Source: Steromphala cineraria
Taxonomy: Eukaryota > Mollusca > Gastropoda > Trochida > Trochidae
DNA: 64,000 nt
Assembly (NCBI GenBank): GCA_916613615.1
Contig: OU744730.1
Location: 32,584,815-32,648,814 of the forward strand
Direction of reading: 5' to 3'
The translations under genes were made by a program, and so were the position numbers. Within the stretch, counting starts at the first letter, position 1. Every line of letters begins with the position of its first letter. The notes below the pieces were generated by a model, which was not told where the DNA came from, searched no databases, and saw only the letters and a list, made by a program, of their open reading frames with translations. Shown piece by piece: positions 55,101 through 63,690 of the stretch.

Positions 55101-56280
55101 AATCTTTTGTTGGGTTTTGTGAATTCATTGTGAGCTGAGTTTGTTGATTCTCTGAGAATGATCAGCCATTTTGTGAAAAAATGAATAAAATAAATAAAAG
55201 TCAAAAGCTATGCATGTGGTATTTTTTTATTCATGTTTCTTGGTTTGGTCACTTACAAAATATTATTTAAGAATACAATCCAATGGAATGTGAAGGGATT
55301 ATAATAGAGTTTATGTATTATGTAACTGCATGTTTACAAGTCTTATCCTTGATAATGGAATAATCTAATTTTTTTTCCCAGCTGTTCAACCCAGAATCCC
55401 CTCTAGCATCTGCATCTGATACTGTGAGTTTTAACTTCAAAATAACTTATTTTTCTTGTTATTTACAGCAACAATTGATCCTATAATTTATTTATTGATC
55501 CTTATTGAAAAATTTGATTAATAGAAATTAAAGATAATTCAATGGAATGATCCCTGTTTATTCAAATAATCTTTTTACTGCAAAGTAATTTAAGAGAGGT
55601 TAAGAGGATAGAATTCTTCATTCTTTCAGGTGATTGAAGCACCAGAGCCATCTTCAAAAGTCGACAACCCTGGGACAATACTTGGTACGTTTACTATTCA
55701 TCGAAGGCTACTGCATAGATTGCCACTAGTCAACAAGATTTTCAAAAACATCACTTTGACAAAACAATAACAGTTGTCTAGACATTTGAAGAAGTCAAGT
55801 TTTGGTGTAGACCTTTTATAAAGGGTCCTAAGGCACAATTTGCAATTGATGGACGACAATGAGAAATAAGATCTAGATGCAAGTATTTTGAAATAATAAT
55901 GGGCTGTATTATACTATTTTCATGAATATTATGACTGGATATCAAATATTGCTTCTGGCAAATAACATACAATTTATCAAAATTAGGAGCTACATTGTTG
56001 TCCAAATGAACAATCAAAGCACTTGCATTCATTGTGATTTTGTATACTTCTAGGTAATGAACTGATCACATATGAGCCTCAGGATGACCTTTCAACTTTG
56101 CCCCTGTTTGACCTTGGTGACACCTTGTCCTTGCCAGAGATGGACGATGAGGAAAGCAACGGCTTAAACAATCTCCCGCTTGAATCTCAGGATTTGCCGG
56201 ACACATCCAATCAAGACGAAGCCTACTATCCCGCGTTGTCAACCCCAATGTTTCCAAGCGTCAAGAAAGAATTAATTTGA
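43025..56280 (+). CDS. HSF1: Heat-shock transcription factor (HSF1-like)
   Basis: Nuclear activator of chaperone genes; trimerises and binds nGAAn repeats. Twelve coding exons: 43025-43138, 48049-48157, 49657-49781, 51012-51139, 51394-51469, 51884-52054, 52913-53038, 53850-54001, 54671-54776, 55382-55423, 55630-55684, 56054-56280. All phases agree; 1431 bases, 476 residues. DNA-binding domain at residues 13-117: '[14 protein letters not shown]', 'ELICWGH', '[14 protein letters not shown]', ending 'LLDNIKRKV'. HR-A/B trimerisation coiled coil about 120-190 ('[20 protein letters not shown]', 'IQFLVTMV'). Then '[10 protein letters not shown]' and a Ser/Thr-rich regulatory region. HR-C about 340-372: '[20 protein letters not shown]', 'SSMLLGLFNP'. 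Acidic C-terminus ending '[11 protein letters not shown]'. Invertebrates usually have one HSF, so HSF1 is the natural name. The start codon was chosen because the DNA-binding domain follows directly. Confidence 0.93.
43139..45055 (+). other. HSF1: HSF intron 1, left part
   Basis: AT-rich. Around 43720-43900 'actagcca'-type words recur, possibly an old repeat. Around 44690-45010 'aaggtcac' and 'ttggtgacctt' words recur, as in decayed tandem-repeat elements. No exon seen. Confidence 0.4.
45056..47210 (+). mobile_element. HINE/Helentron-like element (family A), second array
   Basis: The 5' end 'tttttagctcatcaggactg' plus 'cagatgggcttatggcatgg' and 'gtccggcgtccgtccgtccg' matches the ALPK1-intron element. 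A 146-bp monomer array follows. Its own 3' hairpin is not found directly after the array; a complete short element follows at 47366-47441. Confidence 0.75.
45165..47205 (+). repeat. Tandem array, 146-bp monomer, 584-bp higher-order unit
   Basis: About 14 monomers marked by 'aaaaacctattttcatcttc' (45308, 45452, 45598, 45744 for the 'cat' base). Each contains 'tgaccccaaatagggtcaca', an imperfect inverted repeat. The variant 'gtaactttagtgaacctgtg' recurs exactly 584 bases apart (blocks from 46101 and 46685), giving a four-monomer higher-order unit. Confidence 0.92.
47366..47441 (+). mobile_element. Minimal family A element, 76 bp
   Basis: 'tttttagctcatctggcctg' is followed after 20 bases by 'gcctgatgagctacagagcc' and the AGAGCCAATGGCTCT hairpin. 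Both termini are present with almost nothing between. It is either a deletion copy or the 3' remnant of the array to its left. Confidence 0.7.
47785..48030 (+). repeat. tRNA-derived SINE (family 3) beside HSF exon 2
   Basis: The head 'gcgtagctcagtggtagagt' (A box) and 'ggggttcgattcccgg' (B box) is tRNA-like, with a seven-base loop reading GTC in the anticodon position. The acceptor stem does not pair. A body of about 150 bases and a tail of ATT repeats follow, so it is a SINE and not a tRNA gene. Confidence 0.8.
48049..48157 (+). CDS. HSF1: HSF exon 2
   Basis: Acceptor 'catatttcag', donor 'gtgagt', leaves in phase 1. Encodes '[20 protein letters not shown]' and the recognition helix 'SFIRQLNM'. 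A SINE ends about 20 bases before the acceptor. Confidence 0.93.
48158..49656 (+). other. HSF1: HSF intron 2
   Basis: AT-rich. Around 49075-49200 'gtccgtctgtctgtccatcc' and nearby text recall decayed family A or B termini. No exon seen. Confidence 0.45.
49657..49781 (+). CDS. HSF1: HSF exon 3
   Basis: Acceptor 'gtgttgcag', donor 'gtcaga'. Completes the DNA-binding domain: '[20 protein letters not shown]', '[20 protein letters not shown]'. Confidence 0.93.
49967..50262 (-). repeat. tRNA-derived SINE (family 2), minus orientation
   Basis: On the minus strand: 'gtagtggttagcatgctggc' (A box), 'aggttcgaatccaggtggag' (B box), 'cccagctgtacaattgggta', then a tail bordered by an (AAT)n-rich tract at 49880-49950. 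Same order as 29230-29548. Confidence 0.85.
50263..51011 (+). other. HSF1: HSF intron 3, right part
   Basis: Contains a loose internal duplication: 'agctgatatgatcaga' near 50813 and 50930, with related 'gagccaa.tctg..ttttggt' text at 50760 and 50878, about 117-118 bases apart. No exon seen. Confidence 0.5.
51012..51139 (+). CDS. HSF1: HSF exon 4 (HR-A)
   Basis: Acceptor 'gactacag', donor 'gtggga', leaves in phase 2. Encodes '[20 protein letters not shown]', the start of the trimerisation heptads. Confidence 0.88.
51394..51469 (+). CDS. HSF1: HSF exon 5 (HR-A/B)
   Basis: Acceptor 'tgtatttcag', donor 'gtttgt'. Encodes '[20 protein letters not shown]', coiled coil. Confidence 0.9.
51884..52054 (+). 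CDS. HSF1: HSF exon 6 (HR-B)
   Basis: Acceptor 'ctctgcag', donor 'gtgagt', 171 bases, phase 0 on both sides. '[20 protein letters not shown]' and 'VMPLMLND' match the end of HR-B and the basic segment after it. Confidence 0.9.
52055..52912 (+). other. HSF1: HSF intron 6
   Basis: AT-rich, no repeat or exon recognised. Confidence 0.5.
52913..53038 (+). CDS. HSF1: HSF exon 7 (regulatory region)
   Basis: Acceptor 'ccgctccag', donor 'gtatgt', 126 bases, phase 0 on both sides. '[20 protein letters not shown]' holds SP sites typical of HSF phosphoregulation. Confidence 0.85.
53039..53849 (+). other. HSF1: HSF intron 7
   Basis: AT-rich, no repeat or exon recognised. Confidence 0.5.
53850..54001 (+). 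CDS. HSF1: HSF exon 8
   Basis: Acceptor 'atgttacag', donor 'gtgagc', leaves in phase 2. Thr/Ser-rich '[20 protein letters not shown]', low sequence conservation expected. Confidence 0.83.
54176..54470 (+). repeat. tRNA-derived SINE (family 1), full length
   Basis: 'catagcgcagtggttagcac' (A box) and 'gtggtttgaatcccgccgg' (B box) head a body containing 'ctgttctacaggcagtaagg', 'gaaggtttcaccgcaataca' and 'tgttacaggctttctccctg'. Copies at 1-175 (tail) and 61120-61350 (head-damaged) share the body. Confidence 0.85.
54671..54776 (+). CDS. HSF1: HSF exon 9 (HR-C)
   Basis: Acceptor 'atgtttcag', donor 'gtatgt'. '[20 protein letters not shown]' and '[10 protein letters not shown]' form most of the HR-C heptads that restrain trimerisation. 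Confidence 0.9.
54865..55140 (+). repeat. Degenerate G/T-rich repeat in HSF intron 9
   Basis: Dense recurrence of 'ttgtgaatct' and 'gttgtgagt' variants with strong G/T bias on the plus strand. No fixed period. Probably a decayed short minisatellite. Confidence 0.6.
55382..55423 (+). CDS. HSF1: HSF exon 10 (micro-exon)
   Basis: Acceptor 'tttttcccag', donor 'gtgagt', only 42 bases, phase 0 on both sides. '[14 protein letters not shown]' finishes HR-C. Confidence 0.8.
55630..55684 (+). CDS. HSF1: HSF exon 11
   Basis: Acceptor 'cattctttcag', donor 'gtacgt', 55 bases, leaves in phase 1. '[18 protein letters not shown]'. Confidence 0.78.
55685..56053 (+). other. HSF1: HSF intron 11
   Basis: AT-rich intron, nothing recognised. 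Confidence 0.5.
56054..56280 (+). CDS. HSF1: HSF exon 12 (activation domain)
   Basis: Acceptor 'acttctag', ends at TGA. Acidic and leucine-rich: '[20 protein letters not shown]'. The VKKE near the C-terminus fits a SUMO-acceptor consensus. Confidence 0.87.
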
Positions 56281-58200
56281 ATATCATACATGCTATGTAA
56301 CTGTCACAGGCTTTTTCATGTTGAATTTTTTGTGAGTGCTTATCTTGTTTGCGGATTTGAATTTGCGAACTAAAAAGAAACAATTGCCTATTTAAAATAT
56401 CACATGGTATTTATTCATGCAAAACTCATTTGAATAGAATTGAAATTTTGTCAAACCCTGCATTGAAGATTGTTAAAATGTTAACTAATAACATCCCAAC
56501 CTGCATCATCATTTGATTTATGATTGTTTCGTTCTTAAAGCAATTTATTCAATAGTTTATTCCTTTTGTTCTTTAGGGGCTTTTCATGATCCAAACAGTG
56601 TTCCATTATCTTTTCAATTTTCATTTGTGATATATGATTATACTTATAACAATAACATCAGTAATTCATTTATTCAGCATTATTACCAAAATAGTTATGT
56701 TTTTTATTTGAATGTTTTTGATGGATGGGGGTTTTTGAACTTTGACCTCAATAACAGAAAATCATTCATGGTTCAATGTATGTTTATTATCATGTTCTCA
56801 ATAAGTGCTATTTAGTCAGTTTTCATCAAAGGATTAATGATTCACAACTTTTATTTTGTGATTTCAACATTTGTATAATTGACTCTGATATTTCATGAAT
56901 CATGCTTTGAACAGTGCTAAATTCTAACGTAAGTACTTATAAGGTATATATGGTTCAAACAATTGAATAACAACAAGTTTTTTTTCACCATAATTTGTTA
57001 TGCTTTTGACATTGCAAACTTCTAATTACCGTACTTATGCTTGAATGATATAAAGAAGTTTTTTTACCATAATTTGTCATGTTGATGCTTTTTCAAATTC
57101 TTTATAAAGTTGTAGCTATGATCAGAAAATGCTATGGTTGATTTGAATTCATAATCAATTTCATTATGTTTCTTCATTAATGAAAAAGTAAAGTTGTAAA
57201 TAATTCACCATATTCACATTTTCAAGAGGATTGTTAAGCGTTTTGCTTGTGAAAATGCAATTTTTGAATCAGAAGTCCTTTATATGCTGATACTTTATCA
57301 CTACAATATAAAACTTAACCCCAAAACTGCTAGTAATGTCTTCTTTCACTCTAGGAATCTAAATATTTTTTTTGATGGGAATTATAGTTTCTATAAATAT
57401 GCAACTTGGAATAGATAGTGCTTGGGTGCAAATGTCACTAATGAAATTAAATTGTTAATAAGGCCTATCAAACAAAAGTGGACAATCTATATATTTGAAT
57501 TTCAGCTACATTTTGAAGGTAGGCTAAATCATGATTTCCAGAATTTGTTGGGTGCCTATTCAAGCTTGGTTTGAATTGTGTTAGTACAGACATTTTTGCA
57601 TATACATGTATTCCAAAGAATAAATGTATAATAATGATTTAACAGTGAAAATAAATTCATTTTGAAAAGAAGTGTTTTTATATCCGGGTTTTCAGTCTCT
57701 TCATACATTTTACCAATATTTTGAAATGTTGTTTTGTTACGATATTTTGTTACATTTTTAGTTGTAATGATAATTATTATTTTTGCCTATGGTAGAATTG
57801 TGTCAATTAATCTATACTTGTTGAAAAATGACACTTTTTCAAATATGACATATATAAATATCCAAGGCTCATTTCTTTTCTTAAAGCATGAAACATATGA
57901 AAAGATTTATTTTTTTTGGTTTTGGTCCATAATCAAAATAAAAAGGCAGACACTCTTTTAAACCTTAAAAAAAAGTTCTTAATAAACCCTGCTCTTTGCA
58001 CGTTTAGCGAATTATTATCTGTAGAAAGAGTCGATGGTGTGTCATCAGATTTTATGAACATGTTTAATGAGATGTTTGACAATTGCAGCAGTTTCTTGTA
58101 TATACATGTATATAACAAAGCATAGTATGTTATAATATGTCCAAGTGTTCTGCACAGTTTGACATAGTTATGAAATGGAAATAAAGATGTTAATTAATAG
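56281..58200 (+). other. HSF1: HSF 3' UTR (predicted)
   Basis: Long T-rich sequence after the stop. AATAAA at 57619-57624, 57650-57655 and 58180-58185. Alternative polyadenylation is likely. Open frames here (56513-56815, 57734-57961) are T-rich chance frames. Confidence 0.55.
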
Positions 58201-58394
58201 TTTGTTTTCTGTCATTTTACGGTTAAATGTTCATATTTCCAGCCTTGATTTGAACTGAATGCAAATTGGGGCAGTGGATATTACAGAGGCTAAGTTTTTC
58301 TGATGTATAAATGTATTCAACATTTGTTGAGACAGTTATGATTTTACTATGCCTTAATGAATATGGAGGCATTGTAGGAGTTTGATTGCCAAGT

Positions 58395-58610
58395 GCTGCT
58401 GAAGCCTACATGAATCTATGTACACTGGTTATTCCAGGTTCCCATTTTGGATCCCATCTGGATGTTTCCAATGTGGATAAAGTGCCTTGTCAAGGAACAC
58501 ATGAATCAATGTTCACTGGTTATTCAATTCAGGTTTCAATTTATACAGCTGGGTGAGTGCAATGTGGATACTGTGCCTTGTCAAGAGACACAACTGTACT
58601 TGGATTTCTC
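58395..58610 (-). repeat. SINE family 2 fragments
   Basis: 'gtggataaagtgccttgtca' and 'gtgcaatgtggatactgtgc' duplicate a block of the SINE at 49967-50262 ('gtgcaatgtggataaagtgc'). Two partial copies in tandem, no intact pol III boxes. Confidence 0.6.
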
Positions 58611-59065
58611 TAACAGAATAGTTTCTTTCTTTAAGTGAATTTTTTGAAAAAATGTCCTTTTCATGAATTGCTCAGCTACAAATTAGTGTATTCACCCTTG
58701 TCCCAAAGTCGGCATTACATAAATTAAGGTGAATGGAAATAAGTTTAAATGCCATTGTAATAGTCTTCTGCTTGTGTCAGTGTTGTTACGAAAATATCAA
58801 TGCTCACGAATTCTGATTAAAATCAACCTAGTTCTGATAATATTTGTTACTACCGAGATACTCTTATACAGGCCTGACTTGCAACCCTCTAGGCCACATG
58901 ATTTTTTTTACAAGTTAAGCGCTTTTAGCTTATTTAGTCATATGCGGACAAATCATTGTGCTGAAAAAAACACTAGCACTGAAAGTATGGTTGATAGTTG
59001 ACTTGCCCCTTGCTACTGATACCAAAGGCTTTTGCCAGACAACTTGTGATTGGTTAGCTGAGCTT

Positions 59066-59127
59066 TTAAAAAATAGAGCCATTGGATCTGTAGCTCATCA
59101 GGCTTACAGGCCAGATGAGCTAAAAAA
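59066..59127 (-). mobile_element. Minimal family A element, about 60 bp
   Basis: On the minus strand: 'ttttttagctcatctggcct', then directly 'gtaagcctgatgagctacag' and the hairpin AGATCCAATGGCTCT (one mismatch) with a T run. The 5' and 3' termini are fused with no interior. Confidence 0.8.
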
Positions 59128-59439
59128 TGGCACCTATGGGGTTTCAGTCAGACCAAGTAAAAGATCTGATGATGGGATATTCTCTATCCCTCCACCACAA
59201 ACCAGATAAAACAACATACACAAAACAGGAAGTCCCCTGCGACACTAGCCGAGGCGTTTATTTCAATTTCTTGCACATTGCAAATCATATCAAGGATACC
59301 GCGCCTCATCCTCGTTTCCATTACCCACACCGTCAGTCGGGAACATGTTGCAGGAAGCTCAGTTTAGCAGCACTCAGATTTTACGTCAGTCACATCAATC
59401 ATCCATCAGGTTAGCATTACCTTGGTCACGGTAATATGT
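59128..59439. other. Intergenic, nothing recognised
   Basis: Moderately GC-rich. A frame at 59127-59414 has no recognised domain and is not called. Confidence 0.4.
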
Positions 59440-59720
59440 ACGTCCTCCTACAAGGTAGGGATCAAACACTGCAGCAGTGTCGAACATGACGCCTTATACG
59501 CCAACATTTTTGCATTACCAGATGTTACAGTAACATCTATTCCTCCTACAAGGTAGGAATCGAATTCTGTAGAAGTGTCGAACGTGACGCCGCATACATA
59601 AACATTTCCAGCATTCCCAGATGTTACAGTAACATATCCTTAAATACGAACGCCTCATATAAAAAACATTTCCAACAATACCAAATGTTACAGTAACGTC
59701 TACCTACATGATATATATTC
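59440..59720 (+). repeat. Three-unit degenerate tandem repeat
   Basis: 'cagatgttacagtaaca' recurs near 59520, 59620 and (variant) 59684. 'tcctacaaggtagg' and 'agtgtcgaac.tgacgcc' recur about 100 bases apart. Confidence 0.75.
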
Positions 59721-60119
59721 AACTCTCCAGAGTATGCAGCCATGAGCCATGTACCAGCGACCAATGAACCATCAAATGTCACTTAATGATTATCACTCAT
59801 GCACCAAAAGCTATAACCTCACCGAACTCAGTTACAAACAGTTACGTCATAAACCAAAACTGTCACTTTATGAACTTATTTTCTTATTAAATTTATCATT
59901 CCATGAACTTTAAACCGTCTTCACTTCAAGCGAGACAACATCCAGCATATATTCCTGTCACATCCTTTTACCAACATGGTAAAACATCCTTTTACCAACA
60001 TGGAATATTCCAATTACTGCACCTTGATATGTAATTAATATACATCACCACTGCAACATACAACCCAAAGTCATCAAACACAAAACTATACACCATCAGT
60101 TTACAATAAACCACCGTTT

Positions 60120-60560
60120 TAGCATTAACTTTCAACTTTGCCATACAGCGCCACTTTACCATATGCCCCTACTTCAAAATACATCATCACTTCACAGTAC
60201 ATCAAAACATCCCCATAAACCACAACTTCAAAACACAATCACCTCACAGTATACCATCACTTCACCATGTACCACCACTTCACCATGTATCACCACTTCA
60301 CAAAACATCACTTCACAGCACATAGCCACTTCACCATACTGTGCTACTTCACCCTATACAATCAATTCACATCACCTCACCACAAACCGCCATTCACCAT
60401 AAATCACCAGTCAGTCAAACCATCGCTTCAGCATTTTCCACCCACTTCATCACACACCGCCACGACATCAACACTTCGCCATGAAAGAGTTCACCATATT
60501 ACACCTTCACTTCATAGTACACCTTCACTTCAAAATACGTCTTCATTTATTTCTACATAA
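60120..60560 (+). repeat. Degenerate 'cacttcaccatgta' minisatellite
   Basis: About 20 loose copies of 'accacttcaccatgtatcac' (10-20 bases), with strong A/C bias and few G on the plus strand. The frames across it (60163-60402, 60267-60560) are repeat products rich in His, Thr and Ser, not genes. Confidence 0.75.
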
Positions 60561-61119
60561 CCCATGATAATACAAACTAGTTATTACTTCAAACACGCAA
60601 ACTTGCAAATATGACTATCCTGCTGTCAATTTTACATACGTTGCCTGAAAAAAAAATCATTTACACAACTCAATGTAAAATTTTACATATCATTAACTTG
60701 ATACGCTATTCCTCGTCGCAGCCGAGAATGGACTTCCCGCGCTCTGACATCACATTTATACACCTCACAGCGCCCTCTACACAAGTATTACCTCCCTTTT
60801 TATCTGGTTTGTTCCTAAAGAGAAATCAATTTCTCTCTAATTCGCCCAGCTCAAACGATAGAAATGTCATTAATGTTCTATTGCATACCCCGGTGCTGCA
60901 TGACTATTAAAGAACCTGCTTTCACAAGATTGAAACTCAGTCTTATCATCATGGGGTAAAGGCAACCTATAGCTGTAAAGTTGGACCTTTGGGAAAATTT
61001 GATCCCTTGTAGTCACTACGACATCCTTGGTAATCAAGAACCCTATGTTTTGATGTTCTTCAAGGTGCACTGGATGTGTGATACATTTTGTTTCAATTAA
61101 ACATTTACCCACTGTTTTT
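60561..61119. other. Intergenic, nothing recognised
   Basis: No gene or clear repeat seen. Confidence 0.4.
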
Positions 61120-61350
61120 CAAGCATTCAGCCTCTGATCAAGAGGTCTATGGTTTGAATCCTGTCAGGGGCTAGGCAACTTTCTCTGCAGATGAAAACTG
61201 TTCTACACAAAGTATGTTTGGGTGCAATTCAGCGCAGTACCAGCCGTGGTTTGTTAGTTTCAGCCAATGCTCGCAGGTTTCACTGCACTTCATATACCTC
61301 AGCCACATTAGGGTTTTCTCCTTGAAAGCATGGTTAAACCTAAAATCACC
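61120..61350 (+). repeat. tRNA-derived SINE (family 1), decayed
   Basis: B box 'tatggtttgaatcctgtcag' and body text 'ctgcagatgaaaactgttct', 'ctcgcaggtttcactgcact' match 54176-54470. The A-box end is lost. Confidence 0.7.
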
Positions 61351-62198
61351 TCACCTGTTTTTCAAACAGTTTATCTCCAAAATGTAATGGTTGATGATAA
61401 GGATAGAAAACACAGAAGCAGACAATCTGATTCAAAGGTTTTATTCAACAAGTAACAGCACTATAAAATACAACTGTATAATAACTAGTCACTATATCGT
61501 TTTATTGATGCAATAAACATTCTCAGGAAACAAAGATGACCACTCTAATTTAAAGAAAACATTTTAAAATTTGAAGCTACATTTTCTAGTCTCCAAAAAC
61601 TAAGGTCAAGAGCTTGGACAAAAACTTTTGTGTTCAAATTTTTTCTCACATAAATGTGTGTGTGTGTGTGTATATAAGATATTTGCTTTGTCTCCGAGAA
61701 GAGTTTATTTTACCAATGGGAAAACAATTGTTGACAATATGAGAGAAATGTGTCAACAGATTAAGTTTGTTTTGATAAACAATAGAATAAAGGAGCAAGC
61801 ATTCAAAGTTAATTTCAAACGGAAATGAGAAAACTTTATGGAATATATATATTTCAATCGATAAAGTTTCAGCTTAACATTGGTTCACAGAATAAGTTAA
61901 AGACAAGATTACTAATTCTCTTTTGACGACTAGTAAATCTTATTTGAAAATTCAATTGCAAAGATGTTATCAAAAGGGAAAAATTATAAGAAATATGATC
62001 ATCTTCTATCATAGCAGATCTTCTAATCTCCCAATACCTAAGCTAAAAGATAAAAAGTCTAACATTATACTAAATTTTTCTCTCATTTATTTCTTTACTA
62101 TTATAACATTGACCATTAATTTGGTGTTCTTTTGTTGCAGACAGTAATTTTATGAACTAACATGAATTTGGTGTTATCTTGTTGTCAACAATGAAATA
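61351..62198. other. Intergenic, nothing recognised
   Basis: AT-rich with a short (TG)n run at 61655-61669. No gene seen. Confidence 0.45.
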
Positions 62199-62355
62199 CA
62201 GTAGAACACCGATATAACAAACTGCAAGGGACCAAAAAATTTAGTTCACTAAATCCGGTGTTCGCTATACACATAATTTTAATGATATTATACAGGGATG
62301 GGACTTGAAAATTTGTTCACTATATGCGATTGTTCGCTATATCCGTGTTCTACTG
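62199..62355. mobile_element. pogo/Tigger-like MITE with TA target duplication
   Basis: 'cagtagaacaccgatataac' at the left and 'ctatatccgtgttctactg' at the right are imperfect inverted repeats, each bordered by TA. CAGTAGAAC-type ends with TA duplications are typical of Tc1-mariner/pogo non-autonomous elements. 157 bp. Confidence 0.85.
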
Positions 62356-63519
62356 TAACTTCTTTACGACCTAACAATTTTGAAAAAGAAGCTTAAGCTA
62401 AATGTCTTGGCTATTCTGTATGCGGAAAAAAAGAATAAAACAGGGCTTTTTTATAGAGAAAGCCCACAGACCATAATTTATCCTATACATCAAAATGAGA
62501 AAGTCATTAGTGTAAATAACTATCCAAAGCATTTTTGTATTTAATGCAATAGATATCCAGAAAACTTATTCTTGGGATTTTAACAAATCAAAAAGCTTCT
62601 AAATAACAAAGTTAAATCTGTTAATTTCTCTCTTTCACCATAAAACTATTTCTAGTGACTTAATGGTTGTATTCAATCAACTGAATAACATCGAAGTGGG
62701 GTGGAACAACTAATTTACATTTGGAGAAAATTGTCATGGATCAATGGTACAATAAGACGCAGAGTATAAAAATAGTAACACCTTTTGAAATACATTATGT
62801 ACAATTGGCAGACACTACATGTGGACAAACATATTTCTACATTTAACTATGAAGATGAAATTGAAAACAATGTAAAAGCTGCCTTGTTTCAGGAAAATCA
62901 TGTTATTTCAACTAGGAGATGAAATGAAATGAGGAAAGGTTTTTTATTCATTGCTGATGTGAACCAGTTTTAAAAATTTTCATTTCTTCTTATTAAATTC
63001 TGTTTAACTTGAAACTAGGGCTTCCATTGGTCCAAAACATTGGACTCAATAACTCGAGGGGTACGACTCAACTCGGACCTGAATACCCGAAATTTTATCT
63101 TACCCAAGAAATAATTGTTGTTCAGCCACGATATCATAAACACATATTTTGACATAAAATGGTCAGAAATAGCATATTTTGAAATCAATACCTTAAAATG
63201 GAAATGTTGATTACCTGTCTTCACACGTTTACAAACAAACTAAAATTACTGAAATTATTCAGAATGACCTCCAATTCCCAAAAAATGGACTCAGCTAGAC
63301 CCAACTCGGGCTTGAGTAATCTAGGAAGCCCTACTGAGAACCGAAAGAGCACCAATACAGACAATGTGTATCTGTAATAAAGCCTATATTTTCAAATTTT
63401 TACAGACAATTTGAGAACAAACTGGTTGGATATGTACCTGACATGAGAATAGTGTTAATGATAGAATTTATTCAGAAGGTTTATAGTTCAAAGATGGCTG
63501 AAAAATAATTGATTTTTCA
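62356..63519. other. Intergenic, nothing recognised
   Basis: AT-rich. Between 63020 and 63335, 'agggcttcc' and 'ggaagcccta' with 'ggactca' and 'aactcgg' words form a loose inverted pattern, possibly a worn MITE (63018-63333). Confidence 0.4.
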
Positions 63520-63690
63520 AAGAATAATTAAGAGACATATATGGATGATAACTTCTTTATTCATGATATGCAACCTTCTGAAAAACACACAAGAATCTGT
63601 CTCATATCAAGTCATGAATAAAGATATATCACCCCTATATGTTTCTTAATTATCATCATCATAACTTCTAATGCCTCTCAAAGAACAAAT
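63520..63690 (-). repeat. Foldback repeat, 'acttctttgagaggcatttt' family
   Basis: 'gaataattaagagacatata' and 'tggatgataacttctttatt' pair imperfectly with later sequence. The right end 'aacttctaatgcctctcaaa' is the reverse of the family's diagnostic end at 38276. Confidence 0.7.

Noticed and set aside
56513..56815. 100-codon frame after the HSF stop
   Set aside because: Phe/Tyr/Asn-rich peptide from T-rich 3' UTR, no domain and no start context.
60163..60560. Open frames of 79 and 97 codons rich in His, Thr and Ser
   Set aside because: They are translations of the CACTTCACCA repeat field; all frames stay open because G and stop codons are rare there.
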